From: Dehalococcoidia bacterium
GTDB lineage: Bacteria; Chloroflexota; Dehalococcoidia; Lucifugimonadales; Australimonadaceae
Assembly (NCBI GenBank): GCA_022820645.1
Contig: JAJEFD010000002.1
Location: 124,001 to 188,000 of the forward strand
Direction of reading: 5' to 3'
Length of the DNA stretch: 64,000 bases
Shown here: positions 36,610 to 44,739 of the stretch, in pieces
How the letters are laid out: each line of letters starts with the position of its first letter
Position numbering within the stretch: the first letter of the stretch is position 1
Position numbers and translations under genes: made by a program
The notes under the pieces: model-generated
Seen by the model: only the letters and a program-made list of their open reading frames with translations
Told to the model about the DNA's origin: nothing
The model's database searches: none

Positions 36610-37071
36610 CTACAGCCTTCCGAACTCGCGCGGCGTGGGTTTCGGGTCGTTGAACGCCGGAACGGCGACGCCGAGGCGCTGCAACATCGTGAAGTCGTCC
36701 CGGTCGCCCCACTGCTCGACGACGCGCCCGAGCTGGATGCGATAGACGTCGATGCGCCGCCACCACGACAGGTTTGCCCGCGGCGACGTGCCCATGCCGA
36801 TGCCCTGGAACGCGCCGGTGAACGATATGCACGCGGCAACGCGGTCCTCCGCGGCGATGATGTCGTCGACCGTGACGTGTATCGACGGGAACGCCGTCCG
36901 CGTCATCGTCACGAGCTGCTTGATGGGCTCCGGCCCGAACGGGTCCTCGAGGATGCCGGCGATGTGCAACTCCACGTCCCGCGCGTACATCTCGTCGATC
37001 AGGTCTATGCGCCCGTTGTTGTAGATCTCCTGGTACAGACGGCGGACGAAGGCCTTGTTCTCCTCTGACAT
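36610..37071 (-). CDS. SnoaL/NTF2-like polyketide-cyclase-type protein
   Basis: 153 residues. SEENKAFVRRLYQEIYNNGRIDLIDEMYARDV, FPSIHVTVDDIIAAEDRVAACISFTG and RIQLGRVVEQWGDRDD follow the SnoaL-like pattern. Family members bind or isomerise small molecules; no function assigned. ATG at 37071 is preferred to an upstream extension because it gives the family N-terminus. Confidence 0.85.
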   Translation of the reverse strand: MSEENKAFVRRLYQEIYNNGRIDLIDEMYARDVELHIAGILEDPFGPEPIKQLVTMTRTAFPSIHVTVDDIIAAEDRVAACISFTGAFQGIGMGTSPRANLSWWRRIDVYRIQLGRVVEQWGDRDDFTMLQRLGVAVPAFNDPKPTPREFGRL

Positions 37072-37222
37072 CGCGTCACGCTCCTCCGGTGGACTGCGGG
37101 CTCCCCTCTGCGGGCGCATACATGCGGGCGCATTGTTGAAGGATGCGTCCGCCGCGTCAAGCCACGCGCCGGTTGACGCGCCGTGCTATAGTCCAAGCAC
37201 CCTGCAGCAGGAGGTTGGCGGG

Positions 37223-38167
37223 ATGCTCACGCTAGGCACGAACGACGGCATCGTTACGCTCGAGAAGAAGAACGGCGTGTGGGAAGTCGCCGCGAAAGCG
37301 TTGCCCGGCGTGCGCGTCGAGGGCGTCTGCTCGACTGACAGCGGCGTGATGGCCGCAACGGTGGACGGCGTCTTCGAGAGTGGAGCGGACCCCGCCGACT
37401 GGAAGCAGACCCTGTCGGACGTCGACGCTCGCTGCGTCGTCACCACGCTGGACGGCACGGCCTTCGTGGGCGCGGACAATGCCTTGCTCTTCCGCCGCCG
37501 CGCCGCCGAGGAGCAGTTCTCCGAGGTAGAAAGCTTCAAGGGCCTGCCTACCTACGGCACGTGGACCTTCCCCGTATCCCCCCACATGCCGAACATCCGC
37601 GCCATGGTCGCCTCGCCGACCCAGCCGGGGCGCGTTTACGTCGGCGTCGAGGTCGGGGGCGTCATGCTCACCGAGGACGGCGGCGAGACGTGGCAGGAGG
37701 CCCGCGAGAGCATCCACCCGGACATCCACGGCCTCGCTGCCGCGCCGGACGGCGGCGACCACGTCTTCGCGGTCACGGGCGTCGGCTTCTACAGCTCGCG
37801 GGACGCCGCGCGCTCCTGGCAGTCGCACTGCAACGGCATGGAGACTATGTACACCGTCACGCTGGCGAACGACCCGAGCGACCGGCAGCGGCTCTACGCC
37901 GCGGCCACGCTCGGCAGGCCGCGCAACTGGCGAGATCGGCCCGAGGGCGCAGTCGCGAAGGTCTACCGGAGCGACGACGGCGGCTCGGAGTGGCGTCCGC
38001 TGATGGATGACGGCCTCGTCGAGTCGGTCGAAGCGCTCGCCGTCGACCCCGACGGCACGGTCTACGCCGGCACGCACGGCGGTGAGGTGCTCGCCCGCGC
38101 CGCCGGCAGCAACGAATGGAGCGTCATCGCGGACGGCCTAGCGCCCGTCAACTGCATCTCCGCGTAG
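37223..38167 (+). CDS. BNR/YCF48-like beta-propeller protein (paralog 1)
   Basis: 314 residues of repeated propeller blades with Asp-box motifs: TEDGGETW, SSRDAARSW, SDDGGSEW. Starts MLTLGTNDGIVTLEKKNGVWE, without a signal peptide, so probably cytoplasmic. The family (sialidase-like / VPS10-like / photosystem assembly YCF48 fold) is a binding scaffold; no glycosidase residues are apparent. AGGAGG upstream, with an extended -10 TGCTATAGT at 37184-37192. Paralog of the gene at 52439-53521. Confidence 0.82.
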   Translation: MLTLGTNDGIVTLEKKNGVWEVAAKALPGVRVEGVCSTDSGVMAATVDGVFESGADPADWKQTLSDVDARCVVTTLDGTAFVGADNALLFRRRAAEEQFSEVESFKGLPTYGTWTFPVSPHMPNIRAMVASPTQPGRVYVGVEVGGVMLTEDGGETWQEARESIHPDIHGLAAAPDGGDHVFAVTGVGFYSSRDAARSWQSHCNGMETMYTVTLANDPSDRQRLYAAATLGRPRNWRDRPEGAVAKVYRSDDGGSEWRPLMDDGLVESVEALAVDPDGTVYAGTHGGEVLARAAGSNEWSVIADGLAPVNCISA

Positions 38168-38168
38168 G

Positions 38169-38570
38169 CTACCCCCGGCTGCCGCCCGTCGACGGGTAGA
38201 GCTGCAGATTGATCCCGTTCGGGTCCTCGAAGTAGATCGTCTTCTGCCCCTGCCGCTGCGTGACGTGCACTTCGACGCCGCGCGCCTCCAGCCGCGACTC
38301 CGCCTCGTCGATGAACTCCGGTGTCGCGGTCACGGCGAGGTGGTTCAGCGCGCCGATGGTGTCGCGAGCGGTCCCGCCTGCGCCCGGCGCACCCTCGAAG
38401 AAGTCGAGCGTTCCCTCGCCGCCGAGGTCGAATGAGTAGTGCTTGTGGCCCGGTTCATCGTTCACGATCTTGCGCACGGTCACGTCCAGCACCTCTCCGT
38501 AGAAGCTGGCCGTCTCCGCCATGTCCTTCGCTATCGCCGCCACGTGGTTCACGCCGCTGATGCCGCCCAT
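38169..38570 (-). CDS. VOC family protein (methylmalonyl-CoA epimerase-like)
   Basis: 133 residues. GISGVNHVAAIAKDMAETASFYGEVLD (metal His), LNHLAVTATPE (His) and IYFEDPNGINLQLYP (Glu) show a full metal triad. Could be an epimerase, glyoxalase or dioxygenase. Convergent to the propeller gene, stops one base apart. Confidence 0.85.
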   Translation of the reverse strand: MGGISGVNHVAAIAKDMAETASFYGEVLDVTVRKIVNDEPGHKHYSFDLGGEGTLDFFEGAPGAGGTARDTIGALNHLAVTATPEFIDEAESRLEARGVEVHVTQRQGQKTIYFEDPNGINLQLYPSTGGSRG

Positions 38571-38692
38571 GCTGGACCTCCTGCGCTCCGTTTTGCTGCC
38601 CACATGGTACGACGCCATGCAAGTACGTGCGCTATGATGCACGCGCAAGGCAGGTTGAGACGAACGAACGCACCGCGAGGGAGGTACAGATC

Positions 38693-39133
38693 ATGGCGCG
38701 CATCCGGCACATCGCCATTGGCACGGACGACCCTGAGGCTACGGCAAAGTTCTACATGGAAGGGCTGGGACTGCAGCAGGTCGGCAGGGTGGACTCGCCG
38801 ACCGCGGAGGGCTACTACCTGAGCGACGGGCACGTGAACATGGCCATCCTCAAGTGGCGCCAGGAGTGGGCGTCCGTCACGGAGGGCGCGCCCAAGCGGA
38901 CCGGCGTCCACCACATCGGCTTCGGCGTCGAGGACATGGACTCCGCACAGGCGCAGGTGCTCTCCGCGGGCGCGGTCGAGCACGTCGAGCCTAAGATCCG
39001 CGAGGAGTACAACAGTCGCAGGCCGAACGAGACGGGCGGCGGCAACGTCGAGGTCAAGTTCACCGGGCCGGACGGCGTCACGTTCGACCTCTCCGTCCAC
39101 GGCTGGGCGGGCACCGATCAGGCTGCCGGGTAG
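38693..39133 (+). CDS. VOC family protein
   Basis: 146 residues. RIRHIAIGTDDPEATAKFYMEGLGLQQ, GVHHIGFGVEDMDSAQAQV and GNVEVKFTGPDGVTFDLS carry two His and a third position that is less canonical. GGAGGT precedes the ATG, and TATGAT at 38633-38638 could be its -10 box. Metal-dependent lyase or ligand-binding protein; substrate unknown. Confidence 0.85.
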   Translation: MARIRHIAIGTDDPEATAKFYMEGLGLQQVGRVDSPTAEGYYLSDGHVNMAILKWRQEWASVTEGAPKRTGVHHIGFGVEDMDSAQAQVLSAGAVEHVEPKIREEYNSRRPNETGGGNVEVKFTGPDGVTFDLSVHGWAGTDQAAG

Positions 39134-39139
39134 GGCGCG

Positions 39140-39643
39140 CTAGTACCCGTACCAAGGGTCGTACTTCCGGACCGTCTCGGTGAACGTCCGTGTGCCGGGC
39201 GGCCACATGACGCGCCAGTGCGTTCCCTCACGCACCAGCTCCTCCACGCGCGGAGCGATGTCGCCGTCCGTATACTCCACAAGTATCCCCACCACCGCGT
39301 TCTTCCCGAAGATGCGCTGCGTGCCGATGTCCATCTTCTCGATGACGCGACCCTCGGAGAGGCCATCCACGATCTCCCGCCACGCCGCGGCGCCAAGCGC
39401 TTCTGCCTGCGCCCGGCCCTCGCTGTCCAGTAGCTCGAACGCGGCCTCGTAGTCGCGGTCCTGAGACGCCTGGTAGAGCGCCTCGAACGTCCCGCGTGGC
39501 GACTTCGCGATGGAGGTCGCCCCGAACGCGAGTCCGATCAGTTGCCCCACGAGTACTGCCACGACCGCGACCAGCACGAGCGCCGTCCAGTGCTCTACCG
39601 CGCATATCCACCGCAGACCGCTGCGGACGTTGGTCATCTGCAT
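39140..39643 (-). CDS. Membrane-anchored NTF2/DUF4878-like protein
   Basis: 167 residues. One transmembrane helix at about 17-40 (ALVLVAVVAVLVGQLIGLAFG) followed by a soluble domain with EALYQASQDRDYEAAFELLDSEGRAQ and HWRVMWPPGTRTFTETVRKYDPWYGY, the pattern of lumazine-binding/DUF4878-type NTF2 folds. ATG overlaps the MFS stop in a TGATG arrangement, so both are co-translated. Function unknown. Confidence 0.75.
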   Translation of the reverse strand: MQMTNVRSGLRWICAVEHWTALVLVAVVAVLVGQLIGLAFGATSIAKSPRGTFEALYQASQDRDYEAAFELLDSEGRAQAEALGAAAWREIVDGLSEGRVIEKMDIGTQRIFGKNAVVGILVEYTDGDIAPRVEELVREGTHWRVMWPPGTRTFTETVRKYDPWYGY

Positions 39644-40926
39644 CACGCCTCCGCTGTTCTCATTCGCGCCGGTACGGGAGGTTTCCTCGACCCCAGGAAG
39701 AGGAGCGCGCCCAGCGCGACGACAACCGCAACCGCAAAGAATGCGCCGGTGTAGTCGCCGTACTGGTCGAACATCCAACCTGCGAGTGACGGGCCTATCA
39801 AGGGCCCGAACATGACCATGATATTAGAGTAACCGGCTATCTGTCCGAAGTGGCGGCGCCCGTAGAAATCGGCGCGGATAGCCATCATCAGCGGGCCGCG
39901 CGTACCCCAGGCCAGACCGTGCAGCAGCGCAGCCGCCACGATGACCGCGCCGCCGGTGGCGAAAGCCAACATCAGCATCGCGACCGCGTGCATGAGCATG
40001 CAGATGGCCGCCAGGCGCGCCTTGTTGTAGCGGTCGCCGATGTACCCGCCCCCCACCTGGCCGACGATGCTCGTGAGGGTCACCAGCGTCAGCACCGCCT
40101 GCGCGGACGTCTCACTCCACTGCAGTCCCTTCACGAGGTGGGGAACGAGGTGTACGAGCACGGCGAATACGGCGATGAGTGCGACGCCGTGCCCGAGCGA
40201 GACGTACCAGAAGCTGCGGTCGCGCATCGCCTCGCTCACGGTGAAGTTGACCTCGCTGAAGTCCTGCGCCGGCGCGGCGTCGGTCGCGGAACGGACGTCA
40301 GGCGGCTCGCCGTCCGGCAGCATGCCGTGGTCCTCCGGGTAACCGCGCAGCAGTTGGCAGAGCGGCAGCCCGATGACGAGCACGGCGATGCCGGAGCCGA
40401 TGGCCGTCGCCTCCCAGCCGTGGAGGACGAGCGACCACGCCACGATCGTCGAGAGCACGCCCGCGAGCCCGATGCCCGTGGAGCTCAGCCCCAGGGCGAG
40501 CGCACGCTTGCGGCGGAACCATCGCGTCGTCACCGTCGTAAGCGTGAGCCAGCCCGACAGGTTCGACCCGACGGACATGATCATGATGACGATGAAGAAC
40601 ATGGGGAACGTGTCCGCGAAGGGCAGGGCGATGAAGCCCAGTCCGAAGGTGAGCGTCCCGACCTGCATGATGGCGCGCGGGCTGAACTTGTCCAGCAGCC
40701 AGCCGTGCGCCGGGCTAAGGATGCCCGCGAGCAGGAGCGAGCCCGAGTAGGTGCTGGAGATGGCGAACGTGCTCCATCCGTACTGTTCTTCGATCCGCAG
40801 CAGGTACTGACCGAACGTGAACCCGAACGCCGATCCGGAGAGTCCGTGGAAGAGCACGGAGGACAGCACGATCCACCAGCCGTAGAACGGCATGTTCAGC
40901 TTGATGTGTCTGATCGCGGTCGCCAA
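39643..40926 (-). CDS. MFS transporter (monocarboxylate/oxalate-formate type)
   Basis: 427 residues, about 12 hydrophobic segments in two halves with a hydrophilic loop at about 205-235. The loop-2 motif GWLLDKFSPRAIM and loop 8-9 GYIGDRYNKARLA fit the MFS A-motif. Similar to MFS carriers for oxalate, formate or other monocarboxylates; specificity is unproved. Lies next to the catabolic region and may supply its substrate. Confidence 0.88.
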   Translation of the reverse strand: MATAIRHIKLNMPFYGWWIVLSSVLFHGLSGSAFGFTFGQYLLRIEEQYGWSTFAISSTYSGSLLLAGILSPAHGWLLDKFSPRAIMQVGTLTFGLGFIALPFADTFPMFFIVIMIMSVGSNLSGWLTLTTVTTRWFRRKRALALGLSSTGIGLAGVLSTIVAWSLVLHGWEATAIGSGIAVLVIGLPLCQLLRGYPEDHGMLPDGEPPDVRSATDAAPAQDFSEVNFTVSEAMRDRSFWYVSLGHGVALIAVFAVLVHLVPHLVKGLQWSETSAQAVLTLVTLTSIVGQVGGGYIGDRYNKARLAAICMLMHAVAMLMLAFATGGAVIVAAALLHGLAWGTRGPLMMAIRADFYGRRHFGQIAGYSNIMVMFGPLIGPSLAGWMFDQYGDYTGAFFAVAVVVALGALLFLGSRKPPVPARMRTAEA

Positions 40927-40951
40927 CGCTGCTCAGCCGCCTTGCCGGGGT

Positions 40952-41557
40952 TTACGCGCCATCAAAGCCGTGTCCCCACGATTCCCAGCCTGCCACCTGC
41001 TGACGCGCGAACAATTCTATCTTGCGCTGGTGGGGAAACATCTGCTCGATTCGGCTGCGGACTTCTTCCGGTTTCGCGGAGTGCCGGCCGCGCGGCGCGC
41101 TCACGAGCTGGCGGATGTTCCGCGCCCCGCGTGGTTGCGGTATCGCGCCGCGCTTGAAGACGAGGCACAGTTCGCACTGGCTCAGCGTGTAGAAACCGGG
41201 GTTAACGCGCTTCTTGTCCCACACGAACGCCACCGTGGCCCACGCGAACCCCCACGCCTTGCCCAGCTCGATCGCCTGGTCAAGGTGCGGGTTCGTCGCC
41301 CACATGAACAGCAGGCTGTCGTCCGCCGCGATACTCGAAACGTCCAGCCGCTTCAGGTCGTCCAGCGTCACGGTGGGGTAGTGGCGTACCGCGCCACCGG
41401 TGTCGCCGCTGCCGGGGCCCGCGTGCTGCAACTGCCCCTTGTAGTCCCACGGCGGGTCCGCGTAGATGATGTCGTAGATGCCTGTTGGCAGCAGCGGGAA
41501 CATTCCTGCGCCTTCTGCTCCCGCGCGTTGCTCCTGCCCCATCTGCGCGATGGTCAT
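40952..41557 (-). CDS. MT-A70 family N6-adenine methyltransferase
   Basis: 201 residues. DPPW at 34-37 is the catalytic motif IV; FMWATNPHLDQAIELGKAWGF, FVWDKK and GFYTLSQCELCLVFKRG complete the family pattern, and HSAKPEEVRSRIEQMFP is the C-terminal target-region motif. It methylates adenine in DNA or RNA using S-adenosylmethionine. No restriction endonuclease gene is next to it. Flanked by an MFS gene and the EutA-like gene on the same strand. Confidence 0.9.
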   Translation of the reverse strand: MTIAQMGQEQRAGAEGAGMFPLLPTGIYDIIYADPPWDYKGQLQHAGPGSGDTGGAVRHYPTVTLDDLKRLDVSSIAADDSLLFMWATNPHLDQAIELGKAWGFAWATVAFVWDKKRVNPGFYTLSQCELCLVFKRGAIPQPRGARNIRQLVSAPRGRHSAKPEEVRSRIEQMFPHQRKIELFARQQVAGWESWGHGFDGA

Positions 41558-41621
41558 GCTGACCGCCTGTCGTGGGCCGGTTGTTGTGAGCGTGGTGAGG
41601 CGAGCGGCGGCATCCGGGCCG

Positions 41622-43139
41622 CTATCCCTCGAACACGAGCGACTTCACCACCACCGGGATCGCCTCCACCGACTCCAGCTGCTCGCCGAGATCGATGAAG
41701 TTGAACTCGCCGACGTTGATGCCGTCCACGACGATGACTTCCGGCTCCACCTTGAACTCGTTCTTGAGCATCGCCCCGACGAGTCCCGCCACGTCCGCGC
41801 TCAGCACGATCGTCCAGATGTGGTCGTGGAACGGCGCGAGCGCGTCCGCTATCGCCGCGCACATCGACCTGATGGAATCGTAGGTGGGGATCACCGGCCC
41901 CAGCACCGCAAGTGCGATGTGCTTCCCGATGTCCTGCTCGGCGATGTCCAGCCGCTCGAAGCCCCGCGCTATCGCTTGCTCGACGGCCTCCTGCGTCAGG
42001 TCGTTCGGGTCGGTGGGGAGGTAGGCGGGCACCACCTGGAGGTCGAGGTACGGCAGCAGTTCGGAGTTCGACACGAACACCGTGCTGGACGACACCTGCA
42101 CCGTGTACTGCGACGCGCCGATCACGGTCGCGCGGATGCGCTCCGCGCTTCCCGCCAGCGGGATGCCGAGCGACGGCAGCCTGCGCCGCACCGCAGCGCC
42201 CAGCAGCGGTCCCATGTCGCCGTAGTCCTGCTGGTCGTAGTCGTAGACGTACTCGGCCACGCCGCCGGAGAAGCCGATCTCGTCTATCGGCTCGTCGAAC
42301 GCGATGGGGCCCGAGATGACGAGGTCCGACGCCAGTTGGGAGTATTCGCTGCGGCTCAGCGCCTCGAAGAGCAAGTCCGCCAGTTTCTCGGCGACCTTCT
42401 CCTTCTCTTCTTCCTCCATGCGCTTGCCGACCTCGACGTCGATGCCGACGCTCTTCGCCACGGTGCGCCCCGCGTCTTCGACGCGCTCCACGACGCTGTC
42501 CGAGTCCCACGCGATGAGGCGCGCGCCGACGTTGATAGCCATCGTCTCCGCGACTTTGCCGTTCTGGACGATGGCGATCTTCGTGGTGCCTCCGCCCATG
42601 TCCACGTTCATCCCCGCGCCGACCTTGAGCGACCGCGCGGCTGCACCGGAGCCGTGCGCGCCGAGGATGCCCTCCAGGTTCGGCCCCGCCGTCGCGCAGA
42701 CGAAACGCCCGCCTGCCGCGGCCAGCATCCGGATGATCGCCTCGGAGTTGTGCTTCCGCACGGCCTCGCCGGTGCAGATGACCGCGCCGGTGTCGATGTC
42801 ATCCGCCTCGAGTTCGGCCTCCGCGTAGCTCTGTTTCACGAACTCGCCAAGCGAGTCCGTATCGATCGTGTCCGGGTCGGAGTAGGGGGTCAGAAGGATG
42901 GGCGAGCGGTAGAGCACCTGCCGGAACACCACCTCGAACTCGCTGGACATCTCCGTGCTCCGACGCCGCATCACCAGTTTCGAGAACATGAGGTGCGACG
43001 TGGACGAACCGATGTCGATGCCCACGCTTGTGAGCCGCAGCCAGTCCGGGTTTATCGGGAAGCCGTCTTCCGCAATGGAGCCGAAGATGACCTCGTCTTC
43101 TGCGCCGTAGTGTCCGTGCTCCCAGGGATCGTCGTGCAT
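41622..43139 (-). CDS. eutA: EutA-like ethanolamine ammonia-lyase reactivating protein
   Basis: 505 residues, hexokinase/Hsp70-type ATPase fold. SVGIDIGSSTSHLMFSKLVMRR at about 35-56 and VDMGGGTTKIAIVQNGKV are the phosphate loops; ICTGEAVRKHNSEAII and ISGPIAFDEPIDE agree with EutA. EutA exchanges damaged cobalamin out of ethanolamine ammonia-lyase. EutBC is not in the window, so it may act on a lyase encoded elsewhere or another B12 enzyme. ATG 43139 chosen over an upstream GTG/ATG because family similarity begins at MHDDPWEHGH. Confidence 0.82.
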   Translation of the reverse strand: MHDDPWEHGHYGAEDEVIFGSIAEDGFPINPDWLRLTSVGIDIGSSTSHLMFSKLVMRRRSTEMSSEFEVVFRQVLYRSPILLTPYSDPDTIDTDSLGEFVKQSYAEAELEADDIDTGAVICTGEAVRKHNSEAIIRMLAAAGGRFVCATAGPNLEGILGAHGSGAAARSLKVGAGMNVDMGGGTTKIAIVQNGKVAETMAINVGARLIAWDSDSVVERVEDAGRTVAKSVGIDVEVGKRMEEEEKEKVAEKLADLLFEALSRSEYSQLASDLVISGPIAFDEPIDEIGFSGGVAEYVYDYDQQDYGDMGPLLGAAVRRRLPSLGIPLAGSAERIRATVIGASQYTVQVSSSTVFVSNSELLPYLDLQVVPAYLPTDPNDLTQEAVEQAIARGFERLDIAEQDIGKHIALAVLGPVIPTYDSIRSMCAAIADALAPFHDHIWTIVLSADVAGLVGAMLKNEFKVEPEVIVVDGINVGEFNFIDLGEQLESVEAIPVVVKSLVFEG

Positions 43140-43284
43140 GGGCCGCCTTTCGGATATCGGAGAGCGCGGGCGTCCGCGTGTGCCGAAACGGGGCACAACC
43201 CGCCGTCAACTACCGCGCATCCGGAGATGGATCAATCTTATTCCTGTAGGCGTCCGTCGGCAAGGCGAGCGTGCCGGACGCCGC

Positions 43285-44508
43285 TCAGAAGACGCGCCAC
43301 CACGGCGCAGCGAGCACGTCCGGGGCCACCCACTCCACTACGTCACCGGTGTGCAGCAGCAAGCCCGCACGAGCCTTGTCGCGATACTCCCGGCGGAAGG
43401 TCCGCAGGTGTGTCGCGTCCCTGAAGTGCGGCCTGCCGGACGCCTTGACTTCGATGGGCAGCAGGCTGTCGCCCGCCTCGATCACGAAGTCAACTTCCTC
43501 GCCGAGCGTCGTGCGCCAGTACAGCACCTCGGCACGGTTGCTCTCCGAGTCTCGCCACACGAGCAGGTCCTGCAGGACGAGGTTCTCCAAGTGCTCCCCT
43601 CGCGGCTCGGTCTCCTGCGCAAGGTGCATCGCCACGCCCACGTCACCCCAGTACAGCTTCGGTGACTTGATCAGCCGCTTCGTCCGGTTGACGGAGTACG
43701 GAGCAACACGTACCAGCAGGTAAGAGGTCTCAAGCAGGTTCAGGTAGCGGTGGGCCGTCGGTTGCGAGAGTGCCGCGTCGCGCCCGATGCCGGACTGGTT
43801 CGTCATCTGGCCGACGCGGAGGCTCGCGGCGCGCATCACCCGTCGGAAGTCGGGCAGGGCCGATATGGAGGCGATGTCCTGCAGGTCTCGCTCCAGGTAT
43901 GTTTGCACGTAGCCGTCGAACCAGATGGCGCGCTCTGCGTGCGAGGAGAGGCTGAGGGCAGGGGTAGGAAATCCCCCGCGCCGTGCCAGCTCCCGCCAGT
44001 CCTCTGGTTCTTCCGGCTGTGCCTTGATGATCTCCGGCCATTCATCGTCCCTCGCCGCCAACAGGTCGCTCCATATCCCGGCGCGGCCCGCTCCTCGTTG
44101 CTCCCGGCGTGTCATGGGCCAGAGCGTGAGGTAGCTTGCTCGGCCTGCGAGTGACTCCGAGACCCTGTGCATGAGCAGCAGGTTGGCGGAACCCGTAAGC
44201 AGGAACTTCCCCGCTTCGCGGTCCCGGTCTATCGTCTGCTTCAGCGCGTGCAGCAAGCCCGGGGCACGTTGCACCTCGTCTATGGTCAGGAACACATTCC
44301 CTTCCAGGAGCGCTTCGGGATCGTTGTTGGCCGTGTCAAGGGCAGCATTCTCGTCAAGCGAGATGTAACGCCGCTCGCCGAGCACGAGGTCTCGCGTCAG
44401 CACAGTCTTGCCTGTCTGGCGCGCGCCGGTCACCACCACCGCAGGCATCACGCGGAGGCGTTCGGCAAGACTTGCCGTTACGAAGCGGCGCAGCACGACA
44501 TCATCCAT
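43285..44508 (-). CDS. AAA ATPase with DUF4143 domain
   Basis: 407 residues. N-terminal AAA module with Walker A VTGARQTGKT (Lys34), Walker B LTIDEVQRAP and sensor GSANLLL; then a winged-helix-like region (GIGRDAALSQPTAHRYLNLLETSYLL) and a C-terminal DUF4143 PD-(D/E)XK-like part (GEEVDFVIEAGDSLLPIEVKAS). Common mobile-accessory family, possibly defence or toxin-related. ATG at 44508 is preferred: an upstream ATG at 44547 would read through the iterated operator-like repeats. Confidence 0.82.
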   Translation of the reverse strand: MDDVVLRRFVTASLAERLRVMPAVVVTGARQTGKTVLTRDLVLGERRYISLDENAALDTANNDPEALLEGNVFLTIDEVQRAPGLLHALKQTIDRDREAGKFLLTGSANLLLMHRVSESLAGRASYLTLWPMTRREQRGAGRAGIWSDLLAARDDEWPEIIKAQPEEPEDWRELARRGGFPTPALSLSSHAERAIWFDGYVQTYLERDLQDIASISALPDFRRVMRAASLRVGQMTNQSGIGRDAALSQPTAHRYLNLLETSYLLVRVAPYSVNRTKRLIKSPKLYWGDVGVAMHLAQETEPRGEHLENLVLQDLLVWRDSESNRAEVLYWRTTLGEEVDFVIEAGDSLLPIEVKASGRPHFRDATHLRTFRREYRDKARAGLLLHTGDVVEWVAPDVLAAPWWRVF

Positions 44509-44510
44509 GC

Positions 44511-44592
44511 ATGAATGATAATCATTCAGACCGTGAATGACAATCATTCACCGCGTGAATAGATTTCATTCACTACGTGAATAGATTGCATG
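44511..44592 (+). promoter_or_regulatory. Iterated palindromic operator-like repeats
   Basis: Four near-copies, period about 20-22 bases: ATGAATGATAATCATTCA, GTGAATGACAATCATTCA, GTGAATAGATTTCATTCA and a partial GTGAATAGATTGCAT. Each full copy is itself palindromic (GAATGA-n-TCATTC). The array lies at the 5' end of the DUF4143 ATPase gene and looks like binding sites for a dimeric regulator. Confidence 0.75.
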
Positions 44593-44739
44593 GAGCAGGC
44601 CACGGCCTGCCGCAGCCATCCGGCCAACACCGCTGGCCACGTGCAAACACGCCGTTCCTTGACGCCTGACGCCCCCGATAGTACAAAGAATCACAGCGGC
44701 GCCGCCCGACGCGGCCCCCCCCCACAGGAGGAACGACAC

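Noticed and set aside
40952-44508. Defence island or prophage
   Set aside because: Only a methylase and a DUF4143 ATPase are present; no phage structural, integrase or nuclease gene is adjacent.
44547-44557. Upstream ATG as start of the DUF4143 ATPase
   Set aside because: It would put operator-like repeats inside the coding region and adds a non-family N-terminus.
44511-44592. CRISPR array
   Set aside because: The units are palindromes with no unique spacers, and there are no cas genes.
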